Positions 8,666 to 17,518 of a stretch of DNA of 64,000 nt are shown here, one piece after another. Under the pieces are notes generated by a model. It was given only the letters and a program-made list of their open reading frames with translations, was not told where the DNA came from and made no database searches. The position numbers and the translations under genes were made by a program. The stretch is from contig JAVVEL010000008.1 in NCBI GenBank assembly GCA_032260385.1, positions 1 to 64,000 of the forward strand. The letters are read 5' to 3'. Source of the DNA: UBA9300 sp032260385 (GTDB taxonomy: Bacteria; Bacteroidota; Bacteroidia; Bacteroidales; VadinHA17). Each line of letters opens with the position of its first letter. Positions within the stretch are counted from its first letter, which is position 1.

Positions 8666-11600
8666 TCACAAAATGATCATGCGTCCCGATACGCGAGCTG
8701 TTTCACCTGCCCCTGTCCTAAACAGAAGATTATAAACATAAATGCCTCCCGCAACTCTTCCCCCATTATTGTCTCTTCCATCCCATCTTACTGGACTGAT
8801 CCTGTAGCCGCCCGGACTTTCAGCAGTCTTAATGGTCTTTACCAGTTCGCCGCTGAGAGAGTAGATATTTATTATTACTTCAATATTATTATCAGGCCTG
8901 TTATGCTCAACACTGATACTTGTACTGCTGGTGAAAGGATTGGGATAGTTTATAAGCTTATTGAGGACCAGTCCGTCTTCATCTCTGACAAAAAGCATTA
9001 ATGAGGCTGTGCTGGAGTTATTATAATTATCCCATGCTTTGAGAGTAAGTAAATGCTCACCCCTGTCAAGCCTGTGAAAGGGGTAAATGATTTTCCCGGA
9101 TTTATATGTCCCCAGGTCATTTTCATAATAATTATTTAAAATTATTGGTTTATTGCTGTCGTTGTCAAGAAGAGCCACTATATCATGGCCCAGCCCGGTG
9201 CCTGCAGTATTTATGCTTGACGGGTCACTGAGATGGGCCAGTAAGACAGGATCGGGGCCGCATATCCCACCATAAGTGAAAAGAGTGTCATTGAGGAAGA
9301 GTCTGATAGAGGGGCCGGTAGTGTCGCCTGTACTGAGCTTGCTGAGTCCGCCTATTAAAAAGTTTCCGTAAGACCCCGTATAGCTGGAATTCTCATCTGC
9401 TGCAAAATACCTGATCATGCCCCTGCCGTAAGTATAATCAATATCCCCGGGAACAAATATTGAAAAAGCGAAGCTGCCGTTTTTAATTTCTGTTTTACCC
9501 TTAAACAATACCCTGTTGTCTTCCATATAAACAAAGGGGCTGCCGCCGTCGTTTGCAAGGCTGCTCACCGTATGTTTCTTGTCATAGAGGGAGGGATACA
9601 GGATGCCGTTGAATGATTGAAGGTGCTTACCTTCATTATCTTCTATATGGCCGCTTATACTTATTTCCGACAATCCCCTGATGGTATCGTTGAAGACGCT
9701 TATGCCGGTCTCGTTTATTGAATCAGTAAGCACTTTCCCGTGCCATGCCCATTCAAGCCTGAGTGCCGGATCGCCCAGCAGGGTAAAGTTTCTCTTGTTA
9801 CTTCCGCTTGTGTTTATTTTCGCCCGCCTCATTATTTCACCCATGGTAAGTCCCTTTCCCTGTTCGTCCTTTTCAAAGGCCTGCTCATAAAGATTTGACG
9901 CAAGGGTGTAATTGTGTGAGGCAAAAACTATACGTGTGGTCGAAAAAAGGGCAATGGCGCCTCCCTCTTCATTAAGTAATGCCATCTCACCGGCTGAAGT
10001 CTTCCGGCTTATTTCACCCGTGCCCTGTTTTATTTCAATATCGTCAAAACGTGAAAACTCACATGTTGCAGTAACAAAGGCAGGGTACTTTCTTCTGTTT
10101 GCCCATGAATTAATTGTTTCAGTTGTCACAACCCTCTCATGAGCCAGCCCTGTCTCGTTGCCGTGCCCGGAATAATTCAGGATGAGACATCCGTTATTGA
10201 CCCTCTCATTTATATCTTTCACTGCCTCAGGGTAGGATTGGCCGGCAATGGATGTTTCCTGTTTGTACGAATCAAGGTAGATCTTTTCTATATTGAATGC
10301 AGGCTCCTCTTCAGCGATAAGATCAGCAAGCCTGTCCGAATCATACATGTGAATATTATCATCTTCATCATCCGCAACCATGGCTATAATATTTCTCCAC
10401 GGACCTGTGTTCTCCGGACTTATGTAATCCCTGATCTTTCTGATTATTGCTCCTGCCTCTGTGGTATCAGAAACGGGTAGCCTGCCAATTCCTATGTCAA
10501 GATAGCCGTGGTATTCACCTTCGCCGGGATCGAGCAGGCCATAATAATCATCCGAAGTGAATGACTCTGTATTAATATTTGAATTCTGTGTCTGGTACGT
10601 GGGTATATAATTTGGATTGTCCGGCGGCAGGGTCTTATTCTCATGGGAACCGTCACCAAAAAGAAGGAGGTATCTAAGTGGCCTTTCACCTTCTTTATTC
10701 CTTGAATATATCATCCTGATATAATTCCTTATGGCACTGATATCCGGGATGCCTCCCGAGAACTCGTTATAAATCTGCTCCGGGCTTACCAGGATGCATT
10801 GGTATGAATCATTCAATGAATGCAGATCTGCCAGTTCAGATGCATAATCCATAAATAAGGGATGGCTTAGAATTATCATGTCATACTGTCCCGGCTTATG
10901 CAGGTCCTGGTTTGGAAGGGGCCTGCTTTCTACCTGTGCTTTCATGGCATCCTGGATCCTGAAGGCAATGAATTTTTTAAGGCTGTCTGTTGCGGCTGTA
11001 AACGAATATTCATTGAATGAATAGGCTGCCTGCATCCTTTTAACATTCTGCTCATCGCTTATATCCCATATTAACAGGTTGTTAAATTCTGATTTTAATA
11101 TGAATTCTGTAATATTAGCCTCCAGTACAGTTGATTTGTCCCTTAATAAGAAGTGTTTCGTACCGGGATTGAAGAAGTCATTCTCAACACGGGTTTGCAG
11201 CATAAGGTAGTCCAGCCATGCCCGGGCCGTCAGATTGCCATTATTGTAATAAGTAATTGATAGTGCTGGCTTTCCCGATGAGAGATCTGTTTCTCCTTCT
11301 TCTTCTGCCAGGCTGGCATAAGTCCCGGCCTGATTATTTATGTTCACTGCCGGGAGTGAAACTGAACTGACAGGCTCGTCATGATTATGTAGCCTGATAA
11401 TAGCCTGGTCAGGAGAACGCCCCAGTACCCTGAGCACATAGCGAAGACCGGCTCCCTCACGAATATTGAAATCTTCAAGGTCGGTAACTATATCGTAAGC
11501 GGTGCCGGCCGCAAGTGGTTCATACCATTCACGTCCTGATTTCATTATATTGCTTTTCTCCACTTCGTGGATAAAGAGATAATCGGAAGCTTCCGAGACA

Positions 11601-12079
11601 TTATTTGACGGACCGGGTACGGCCTGCTGGCTTGTTTCCAGGGGGGCTTCATTGAACTTTATAAAATAAACAGCAGTGTCAGAATAATGATGCCTCAGAA
11701 AATAATACTCCTGAGAGTTATGATTGTATTTAAACCTGTGTGTTGAATTTCCGTAAAACAGTATATAGTCACCGCTGTTGAAAATCCCGTCCTGTCCTCT
11801 TTCAATGTGGATGGCTGTCTTTACAAGGTCATCAGGGCGGGGATCATCATTGTAGTATGAAAGCAAGCCGTAATTATTGCTGTACAGGGCCACCTCATCA
11901 CCGGGATTTAAGCCCAGCAGGGAAAGATCCTCAAAATCGATGCGGTAAATACCCTCCCTGGCAGTCTTTATCCTGTGCCATTTCCCGGCTGATAGCACCG
12001 ATGAATTGACAAATTCCTGGGAGTATAAATTCATCAATATCAGCAGCGGAAGGGTCAGTATGATTACCAGCTTCTTCAA
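8666..12079 (-). CDS. porU: Type IX secretion system sortase PorU (C25 gingipain-family peptidase)
   Basis: 1137 residues with a signal peptide (ILTLPLLILMNLYSQ). PorU removes the C-terminal signal of T9SS cargo and attaches the protein to A-LPS at the cell surface. The peptidase family C25 domain spans about residues 400-780. The catalytic dyad is visible as His near residue 639 in NYSGHGNE and Cys near residue 673 in VTATCEFSRFDD. Segment YLLLFGDGSHENK precedes it. An Ig-like C-terminal region (NYPNPFTSSTSI, then WDGRDNNGGRVAGGIYVY) resembles the retained CTD of PorU. It heads a porU-porV-ispF run and diverges from porP with a 105-bp gap. Confidence 0.96.
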   Translation of the reverse strand: MKKLVIILTLPLLILMNLYSQEFVNSSVLSAGKWHRIKTAREGIYRIDFEDLSLLGLNPGDEVALYSNNYGLLSYYNDDPRPDDLVKTAIHIERGQDGIFNSGDYILFYGNSTHRFKYNHNSQEYYFLRHHYSDTAVYFIKFNEAPLETSQQAVPGPSNNVSEASDYLFIHEVEKSNIMKSGREWYEPLAAGTAYDIVTDLEDFNIREGAGLRYVLRVLGRSPDQAIIRLHNHDEPVSSVSLPAVNINNQAGTYASLAEEEGETDLSSGKPALSITYYNNGNLTARAWLDYLMLQTRVENDFFNPGTKHFLLRDKSTVLEANITEFILKSEFNNLLIWDISDEQNVKRMQAAYSFNEYSFTAATDSLKKFIAFRIQDAMKAQVESRPLPNQDLHKPGQYDMIILSHPLFMDYASELADLHSLNDSYQCILVSPEQIYNEFSGGIPDISAIRNYIRMIYSRNKEGERPLRYLLLFGDGSHENKTLPPDNPNYIPTYQTQNSNINTESFTSDDYYGLLDPGEGEYHGYLDIGIGRLPVSDTTEAGAIIRKIRDYISPENTGPWRNIIAMVADDEDDNIHMYDSDRLADLIAEEEPAFNIEKIYLDSYKQETSIAGQSYPEAVKDINERVNNGCLILNYSGHGNETGLAHERVVTTETINSWANRRKYPAFVTATCEFSRFDDIEIKQGTGEISRKTSAGEMALLNEEGGAIALFSTTRIVFASHNYTLASNLYEQAFEKDEQGKGLTMGEIMRRAKINTSGSNKRNFTLLGDPALRLEWAWHGKVLTDSINETGISVFNDTIRGLSEISISGHIEDNEGKHLQSFNGILYPSLYDKKHTVSSLANDGGSPFVYMEDNRVLFKGKTEIKNGSFAFSIFVPGDIDYTYGRGMIRYFAADENSSYTGSYGNFLIGGLSKLSTGDTTGPSIRLFLNDTLFTYGGICGPDPVLLAHLSDPSSINTAGTGLGHDIVALLDNDSNKPIILNNYYENDLGTYKSGKIIYPFHRLDRGEHLLTLKAWDNYNNSSTASLMLFVRDEDGLVLNKLINYPNPFTSSTSISVEHNRPDNNIEVIINIYSLSGELVKTIKTAESPGGYRISPVRWDGRDNNGGRVAGGIYVYNLLFRTGAGETARVSGRMIIL

Positions 12080-12184
12080 CTGTCGGGATTATTTTCTAAG
12101 TTTGTCATGTCAGCCACAATAATTAACGTGTCCTGGCTGTTCATATTGCGATAATATTGCTAATCCAATTACTATCTTTACCGG

Positions 12185-13159
12185 ATGAACAGGTGTGTAA
12201 AAATACTTAATCTGCTTTTATGTTTTACACTATCTGTAAATCATGTGCCTGCCCAGGATAGTGAGACTTTATCTTTTTATTATAATCCCGTCCAGTCAAA
12301 CCCTGCACTGGCAGGTTCAGAAGGTCCGGGCATCCTGCGCCTTATCTACCGTGATTATTATCCCGGTAAGGGACTCAATCTTTATTCCATAAATTGCTCC
12401 TATGACTCTTTTATTGAAAGTATTCACGGCGGAGTTGGATTATTTGTATCTGAAAATGTGCTGGGAGACCTTATAAATGACCTGAGGGCGGGCGCGGCAT
12501 ATTCATATCATTTGAGGGCAAGCCGTGATTTATACGTAAATGCCGGTTTTATGGCTTCACTTATTCACAGGTCCCTTGATGCAGGCAAGGTGGTGCTTCC
12601 TGATCAGATTGATCCCTTGATGGGACCGGTCTTGCCTGCCGGTGAGATTATTGCCTCTGGCTCCCGCACAACATTCGATGCAGGAGTGGGTTTCCTCTTA
12701 AGCTACAGGGCTTATCACGCAGGGATTTCCGTAAATCATATTTTTAAGCCCGATATTACAGGTAAGGGTCAGGAAGGATCCCGGCTGGGTCGGCGCCTGT
12801 CGGTTCATGGTGCCTCAACCTTCCGCGGCGCTAACGATGAGGTCAATATCAGCCCCGGCTTTGTTATAAGCACCCAGTATGATAATCTTATTGGAGCCCT
12901 GGGAACCAGTATAGGGTATAAAAACTTGTCATTCAATATATTACCCTTCTTTGATCTGAGAAGCGGCCTGAGCTATGTTCAATCCGGCTTCCAGATTAAA
13001 GCCGGTAAAATTGAACTGGCTTACAACTATAACTTTGCACCATTCAGAACAGACAGGCTGCTGCCATTCACACTTTCTAACCAGGTATATGTGTCAATAG
13101 GTTTATACAATGTTGAAAAAAGAGGTCTTATAAATACAATAAATTATCCTAAAATGTAG
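12185..13159 (+). CDS. PorP/SprF-family type IX secretion membrane protein
   Basis: 324 residues with a signal peptide ending VNHVPAQDS. The N-terminal family block SFYYNPVQSNPALAGSEG lies near residue 31 ('..yn.l.iNPAyAG..'), followed by a beta-barrel with YSINCSYDSFIES and SYHLRASRDLYVNAGF. PorP/SprF proteins sit in the outer membrane and connect T9SS to particular substrates or to the PorK/N ring. A TATCTTTA box (7 of 8 to the -7 consensus) ends five bases before the ATG. In several Bacteroidetes porU is next to gldJ; here this porP lies between them. A second SprF-like protein is at 43623-44618. Confidence 0.88.
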   Translation: MNRCVKILNLLLCFTLSVNHVPAQDSETLSFYYNPVQSNPALAGSEGPGILRLIYRDYYPGKGLNLYSINCSYDSFIESIHGGVGLFVSENVLGDLINDLRAGAAYSYHLRASRDLYVNAGFMASLIHRSLDAGKVVLPDQIDPLMGPVLPAGEIIASGSRTTFDAGVGFLLSYRAYHAGISVNHIFKPDITGKGQEGSRLGRRLSVHGASTFRGANDEVNISPGFVISTQYDNLIGALGTSIGYKNLSFNILPFFDLRSGLSYVQSGFQIKAGKIELAYNYNFAPFRTDRLLPFTLSNQVYVSIGLYNVEKRGLINTINYPKM

Positions 13160-13198
13160 TTATATTTGAGAAATAATCATGCGTTTATCAAAATTTGC

Positions 13199-13206
13199 TA
13201 TATTTG
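13199..13206 (+). promoter_or_regulatory. Candidate -7 promoter element for gldJ
   Basis: TATATTTG, an exact TAnnTTTG match, 12 bp before the ATG at 13219 and 33 bp before the ATG at 13240. A second identical box is at 13161-13168. The box overlaps the longer in-frame TTG extension, arguing against a start at 13195. Confidence 0.45.
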
Positions 13207-13218
13207 AAATTGAATAAA

Positions 13219-14718
13219 ATGACCAAAATCTTTCGTGTTATGTATAAATTTGCATCCTCACTAATGGTCGCTATTGCAGTCTTACTCTTTGCCTCCTGCA
13301 ACCGTGGTGAAAATCCAAACGTTTCTCCTACAACAGGTTGGGACTACAATGATCCGGATAATGGCGGTTTTGAAGTTGTTATCGGGGCCGAACAGCAAAC
13401 AGGTCCTGGACTGGTGCTCATCGAAGGGGGTACGTTTACCATGGGACGGATACAGGAAGATGTCATGTACGACTGGAATAACCCTATCCGCAGGGTAACA
13501 GTGTCATCTTTCTATATGGATGAGACAGAAATACGAAATGTTGATTATCGGATGTACCTGTGGTGGATAAAAAGGGTTTATGTTGATTACCCCGAAGTTT
13601 ATGTAAGGGCTCTGCCTGACACCCTGGTTTGGCGTTCACCGCTTGGATACAATGAACCATATGTGCAGTATTATTTGCGTCACCCGGCATATAACAATTA
13701 CCCGGTTGTCGGAGTTAACTGGTTGCAGGCAAATGACTATTGCCTGTGGCGTACCGACAGGGTCAATGAGCAGATACTTATCGATGAAGGCATACTGAAC
13801 TATGATCCCAACCAGGTAAATGAAAATAATTTCAATACCGATGCCTATCTTGCCGGACAGTACGATGGTGTGGTCAATCAAAACCTTCCAAGCCTCGACC
13901 CGAACCAGGAAGAAAGAAGAGTCAGGTTCGAAGATGGTTTGCTCTTACCCAAATACAGGCTCCCAACTGAAGCAGAATGGGAATTTGCTGCCTATGCCCT
14001 GAGAGGCAATACTTTTGAGGAAAGAATATTCGAAAGAAGGGTATATCCCTGGGATGGCCATAATGTGCGCTACTCAGGAAAAAGAAACCGTGGCGAGTTT
14101 ATGGCTAACTTCGTGAGGGGCAGGGGAGACCTGATGGGTGTGGCCGGAAGCCTGAACGATAACGGCTCAATTACGGTTGATGTAAAATCATACTGGCCCA
14201 ATGACTACGGACTTTACTGCATGGCAGGTAATGTAAACGAGTGGGTACAGGATGTATACAGGCCACTGAGCGCCCAGGATGTTGATGCATTTAACCCTTT
14301 CAGGGGTAATGTATATACCGACTACAGCCGCGACGCAAACGGCAACCTTCTTACCAAGGATGAACTGGGCAAGCTGCAAATAGATACGGTGCAGGCTGCA
14401 GATGTGGCTGACAGGTATAATTACCAGAAAGGCGATTACAGGAACTACCTCGATGGCGATAACCTTTCAAATATAAACGAAAGCGGTGAATGGACAGGTG
14501 AAGAAGAAATGGGAACAGAATCAATGTACCTCATGGATGCAGACCAGCCTGTTTCACTGATAAATGACAGGGCAAGGGTTATTAAAGGAGGTTCATGGAA
14601 AGACAGGGCCTACTGGCTTAACCCTTCAACAAGACGCTTCCTGGACCAGGAAGCAGCACGCGACGACCTCGGTTTCCGTTGTGCAATGATAAGAGTGGGT
14701 AGCCCATCCGGTTTTTAA
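13219..14718 (+). CDS. gldJ: Gliding motility / type IX secretion lipoprotein GldJ (SUMF1 fold)
   Basis: 499 residues. The N-terminus is a lipoprotein signal peptide with lipobox LFASC (Cys about residue 27). The mature start holds TGWDYNDPDNGGFEV, a GldJ hallmark, then a formylglycine-generating-enzyme (SUMF1) domain: GGTFTMGR, DETEIRNVDY, PVVGVNWLQANDYC, YRLPTEAEWEFAA, YCMAGNVNEWV and, at the end, IKGGSWKDRAYWLNPSTRRF. The ATG at 13219 is preferred; ATG 13240 would still give a full lipoprotein signal. GldJ is a periplasmic-face outer-membrane lipoprotein needed to stabilise GldK in T9SS. Neighbours porU, porP and murF match the usual gldJ context. A strong terminator follows. Confidence 0.92.
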   Translation: MTKIFRVMYKFASSLMVAIAVLLFASCNRGENPNVSPTTGWDYNDPDNGGFEVVIGAEQQTGPGLVLIEGGTFTMGRIQEDVMYDWNNPIRRVTVSSFYMDETEIRNVDYRMYLWWIKRVYVDYPEVYVRALPDTLVWRSPLGYNEPYVQYYLRHPAYNNYPVVGVNWLQANDYCLWRTDRVNEQILIDEGILNYDPNQVNENNFNTDAYLAGQYDGVVNQNLPSLDPNQEERRVRFEDGLLLPKYRLPTEAEWEFAAYALRGNTFEERIFERRVYPWDGHNVRYSGKRNRGEFMANFVRGRGDLMGVAGSLNDNGSITVDVKSYWPNDYGLYCMAGNVNEWVQDVYRPLSAQDVDAFNPFRGNVYTDYSRDANGNLLTKDELGKLQIDTVQAADVADRYNYQKGDYRNYLDGDNLSNINESGEWTGEEEMGTESMYLMDADQPVSLINDRARVIKGGSWKDRAYWLNPSTRRFLDQEAARDDLGFRCAMIRVGSPSGF

Positions 14719-14743
14719 AAGACACTGATAATCTTATATAATA

Positions 14744-14776
14744 CCTCATTATGGGCAACCATAATGAGGTTTTTTT
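14744..14776 (+). terminator. Intrinsic terminator after gldJ, abutting murF
   Basis: A perfect 10-bp stem CCTCATTATG (14744-14753) and CATAATGAGG (14760-14769), a 6-nt loop, then seven T (14770-14776). It ends four bases before the preferred murF ATG at 14781. Confidence 0.9.
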
Positions 14777-14780
14777 ACGA

Positions 14781-16076
14781 ATGAAAACAGATACTATATA
14801 TAAACTATTGGAGGCTAATGGCTTTGCCCTGTCTACCGATTCAAGGAATATTGCCGGTGGTGAACTTTTCTTTGCCCTGAAAGGAGATAAATTCAATGGA
14901 AATATATTTGCTGGTGATGCTATGAAGAGGGGAGCAATAACAGCTGTAATCGATGATCCCCGCTACGTAACAGACAATACGATCCTCGTTGACGATGTTA
15001 CGGCAAGCCTGCAGGCTGTGGCCATGAAATACCGCAATAGTTTTGATATTCCTGTGCTGGCTCTTACAGGCAGTAACGGTAAAACAACCACAAAGGAAAT
15101 GCTGGCACGTGTACTGTCAAATAATTATAATGTTCATTACACCAGGGGCAACCTGAATAACCATATAGGAGTACCCCTTACACTGCTAGCCTGCCCTCAG
15201 GATGCTGAGTTTATGATAATTGAAATGGGAGCAAACCATAAGGGTGAGATAAGGGACCTTTGCAGGATGGCACAACCCGGCTACGGACTTGTTACAAATA
15301 TCGGCCGGGCACACCTTGAGGGCTTTAGCTCACTTAAAGGTGTGCTGGAGGCAAAATCTGAACTGTATGACTATATTGAAGCTTCCGGGGGATGGGTTTT
15401 TTATAATGAGAATAATAATATACTTAAAAATGTACTTGAAAACCGCTCCATTAATAAAATACCTTATAATGAACCGGGTAAACATAGCCTGTCAGTAAGA
15501 GGGCTTAAGTATGATCCCACGCTGGAGTTGCTTGCAGGGATAGACGGTGAGGAAGCTACTTTTAAAACAAAACTCTTCGGCAACTATAACCTCGAGAACC
15601 TGCTGGCATGCCTGGCAGTCGGACTTTATTTCGATATACCTGCCCTGTCAATGCAGGTGGCAATAGAAGCTTATGAACCCGACAATAACAGGTCCCAGGT
15701 ATTAAAGACCGCCAGGAATACCCTGATTTGCGATTCATACAATGCCAACCCGGACAGCATGTCAAAAGCGATAGCATCATTTATCCAGGCCAGGGGTGAT
15801 AAAAAAGTAATTATACTAGGAGATATGCTTGAGCTTGGGGAATGCAGGGTGAAAGAACATAAAAAAATCCTGGAGCAACTTTCTTCCCGTGACGATCTTA
15901 CAGTTATCCTGGTGGGTGAAATATTTAACTCCCTGGCATCAGCTTACAGCATGCTTTCTTTTGAAACACGTGAACAATTAATGGAACACCTTGCTGATAA
16001 TGAAATTATTAACAGCCTGGTGCTGGTAAAGGCTTCGAGAGCCCTGGGTCTGGAGAAAATTTACGGTCTGTTGTAG
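14781..16076 (+). CDS. murF: UDP-N-acetylmuramoyl-tripeptide--D-alanyl-D-alanine ligase
   Basis: 431 residues from ATG 14781 (MKTDTIYKLLEANGF). The in-frame ATG at 14751 lies inside the gldJ terminator stem and is rejected. The enzyme adds D-Ala-D-Ala to the peptidoglycan precursor in the cytoplasm. A Mur N-terminal domain (STDSRNIAGGELFFALKG) is followed by the ATP loop LTGSNGKTTTKEML near residue 96, the central block IIEMGANHKGEI and the C-terminal domain with LICDSYNANPDSM and ILGDMLELGE. gldJ-murF adjacency is known from other Bacteroidetes. How it escapes the terminator just upstream is unclear. Confidence 0.95.
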   Translation: MKTDTIYKLLEANGFALSTDSRNIAGGELFFALKGDKFNGNIFAGDAMKRGAITAVIDDPRYVTDNTILVDDVTASLQAVAMKYRNSFDIPVLALTGSNGKTTTKEMLARVLSNNYNVHYTRGNLNNHIGVPLTLLACPQDAEFMIIEMGANHKGEIRDLCRMAQPGYGLVTNIGRAHLEGFSSLKGVLEAKSELYDYIEASGGWVFYNENNNILKNVLENRSINKIPYNEPGKHSLSVRGLKYDPTLELLAGIDGEEATFKTKLFGNYNLENLLACLAVGLYFDIPALSMQVAIEAYEPDNNRSQVLKTARNTLICDSYNANPDSMSKAIASFIQARGDKKVIILGDMLELGECRVKEHKKILEQLSSRDDLTVILVGEIFNSLASAYSMLSFETREQLMEHLADNEIINSLVLVKASRALGLEKIYGLL

Positions 16077-16099
16077 ACTATTATATAAAAAGTGCAAGA

Positions 16100-16360
16100 A
16101 TGAAGACTGATACACTTATTGCAGTCTTGTATAACGACGCCATGTTTTCAGGGTTCAAGGATATAAGCAACCTGCCTGAAGTAGTCGTAAACAGACTCAA
16201 ACATTATTTCCTTACCTATAAGGATCTCCCGGGTAACGAGGCGGATGTAATAATTACACATATCTACGGTGCGGAGGAGGCTGCGGAAGTCATAAACAGG
16301 GCAATGGAAGATTACCGCAGAAAGTCTGAACCGCTGAATGACGCTGTGTCCCCTGTTTAG
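16100..16360 (+). CDS. Small protein resembling the C-terminal tail of family I inorganic pyrophosphatase
   Basis: 86 residues. The central and C-terminal segments GFKDISNLPEVVVNRLKHYF, FLTYKDLPGNEADVI and ITHIYGAEEAAEVINRAMED match, by eye, the C-terminal third of family I pyrophosphatases ('..kDi.dlPe..l..i.HFf..YK.l....v....g...A...I..a...y'). The N-terminus MKTDTLIAVLYND aligns with the strand that follows the catalytic Asp/Lys (DxK.vAV), but Thr/Asp replace those residues. The N-terminal two thirds of the enzyme are absent, and upstream DNA is murF. So it should not hydrolyse pyrophosphate. It may be a degenerate fragment or a stand-alone domain with another role. 23 bp downstream of murF. 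Confidence 0.6.
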   Translation: MKTDTLIAVLYNDAMFSGFKDISNLPEVVVNRLKHYFLTYKDLPGNEADVIITHIYGAEEAAEVINRAMEDYRRKSEPLNDAVSPV

Positions 16361-17511
16361 CTGTTAAATATCAGTCTGATATCAAGCACCTCGGGTCTGT
16401 TGCCGATCCTTACCCTGGGACCCCAGCTGCCAAAGCCGGATGATACTATGTAGTGGCAGCCTCCTATCAGCCTGTGTCCGTATGTTATTTTGTATATCCG
16501 CGAAGTAAGGTGATTTAATGGCCACATCTGACCCTTATGGGTATGACCGGAGAGCATCAGGTCAAAACCCGATATTTCACTGTCTTTCTTCATTGGTGGC
16601 TGATGATCCATAACGATTACCGGTTTATTCAGGTCCTGGCCATCCATGAGGTCAGATAATTCCTTCCTGCCTTCACCGGTATACCTGAAAGAATCCCTGT
16701 CCTTTCTGCCGAGCAGCAGTATCCCTTCCTCCAGGAAGACAGTCTCATCAGCAAGAACCCTCAGACCCTTTTCTTCAATATAGGGTATCGTTTTAGAGTA
16801 ATTGCCTATATATTCATGATTACCGCTAATTGCATAAACATGCCTTGCCGAATCTGGTAATCTGAGTGCTTCCAGCAGGTCATTTCTCAGGACGGGATTT
16901 ATTTCGCCGTCAACGGTATCACCCAGGAAAAGCACCATATCAGGAGAAATTGCATCCAGCTTTTTCGACAGCATTCTCATACTCCTTTTTCCTATTATAC
17001 TGCCAAGGTGAATATCTGATACTGCAGCAATCCTTAACTCCTTTACTTCTGCAGGTTTATCAATAACTATCTCATATTTCCTTATGGCGGGGAATAAGGT
17101 GTTCAGGAAGCCTCCTGCAACCAGAAGTGAAGCCAGACCTGAAGACACCAGGTAAGAGTATTGCCTGAATGCCCGGATATCCTGGTCCGGGAGGACCCCT
17201 GTGAGCATGAAGCTTAACCTTAACAGGTCGGTTGCGACAAGAATGATTATTGAATAAAATATGAATGAAAGCCAGAAGCCCCCGGTAATGTTAAGTATAT
17301 CCGCCAGGAGTGACGAATATCGGCGCTCGAGTATCTTTCCCGCGATAAAGGAAAGTGAAATTACAATAAACAGAATGTTGTACAGGCCGGTGCTTAATAT
17401 ACCCTTGTAAGCAACTGCACCTTTAAAATAAAGAAAGGTGTTGGCACCTGCATAGATTAAAAATACAATAGTTAAGAAAACAGCTATATCTCTTGATTTC
17501 ATTTCCCGCAA
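16357..17511 (-). CDS. Membrane-anchored metallophosphoesterase (YkuE-like)
   Basis: 384 residues. Four hydrophobic segments occupy about residues 8-135 (IAVFLTIVFLIYAGANTF, YNILFIVISLSFIAG, FIFYSIIILVATDLL, YLVSSGLASLLVAGG). A calcineurin-type phosphoesterase domain follows with all metal motifs: AVSDIHLG, FLGDTVDG, ISGNHEY, VMDHQP and LSGHTHKGQMWPL. The layout is that of YkuE-type enzymes, some of which act on UDP-diacylglucosamine or other lipid diphosphates; the substrate here is unknown. It is the last gene of a minus-strand run and its stop overlaps the convergent pyrophosphatase-like gene by four bases. Seven bases separate it from the glycosyltransferase. Confidence 0.9.
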   Translation of the reverse strand: MREMKSRDIAVFLTIVFLIYAGANTFLYFKGAVAYKGILSTGLYNILFIVISLSFIAGKILERRYSSLLADILNITGGFWLSFIFYSIIILVATDLLRLSFMLTGVLPDQDIRAFRQYSYLVSSGLASLLVAGGFLNTLFPAIRKYEIVIDKPAEVKELRIAAVSDIHLGSIIGKRSMRMLSKKLDAISPDMVLFLGDTVDGEINPVLRNDLLEALRLPDSARHVYAISGNHEYIGNYSKTIPYIEEKGLRVLADETVFLEEGILLLGRKDRDSFRYTGEGRKELSDLMDGQDLNKPVIVMDHQPPMKKDSEISGFDLMLSGHTHKGQMWPLNHLTSRIYKITYGHRLIGGCHYIVSSGFGSWGPRVRIGNRPEVLDIRLIFNS

Positions 17512-17518
17512 TGGTATT

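Noticed and set aside
16100..16360. A frameshifted full-length pyrophosphatase gene
   Set aside because: The upstream sequence in all frames is the intact murF gene, so no N-terminal part exists here.
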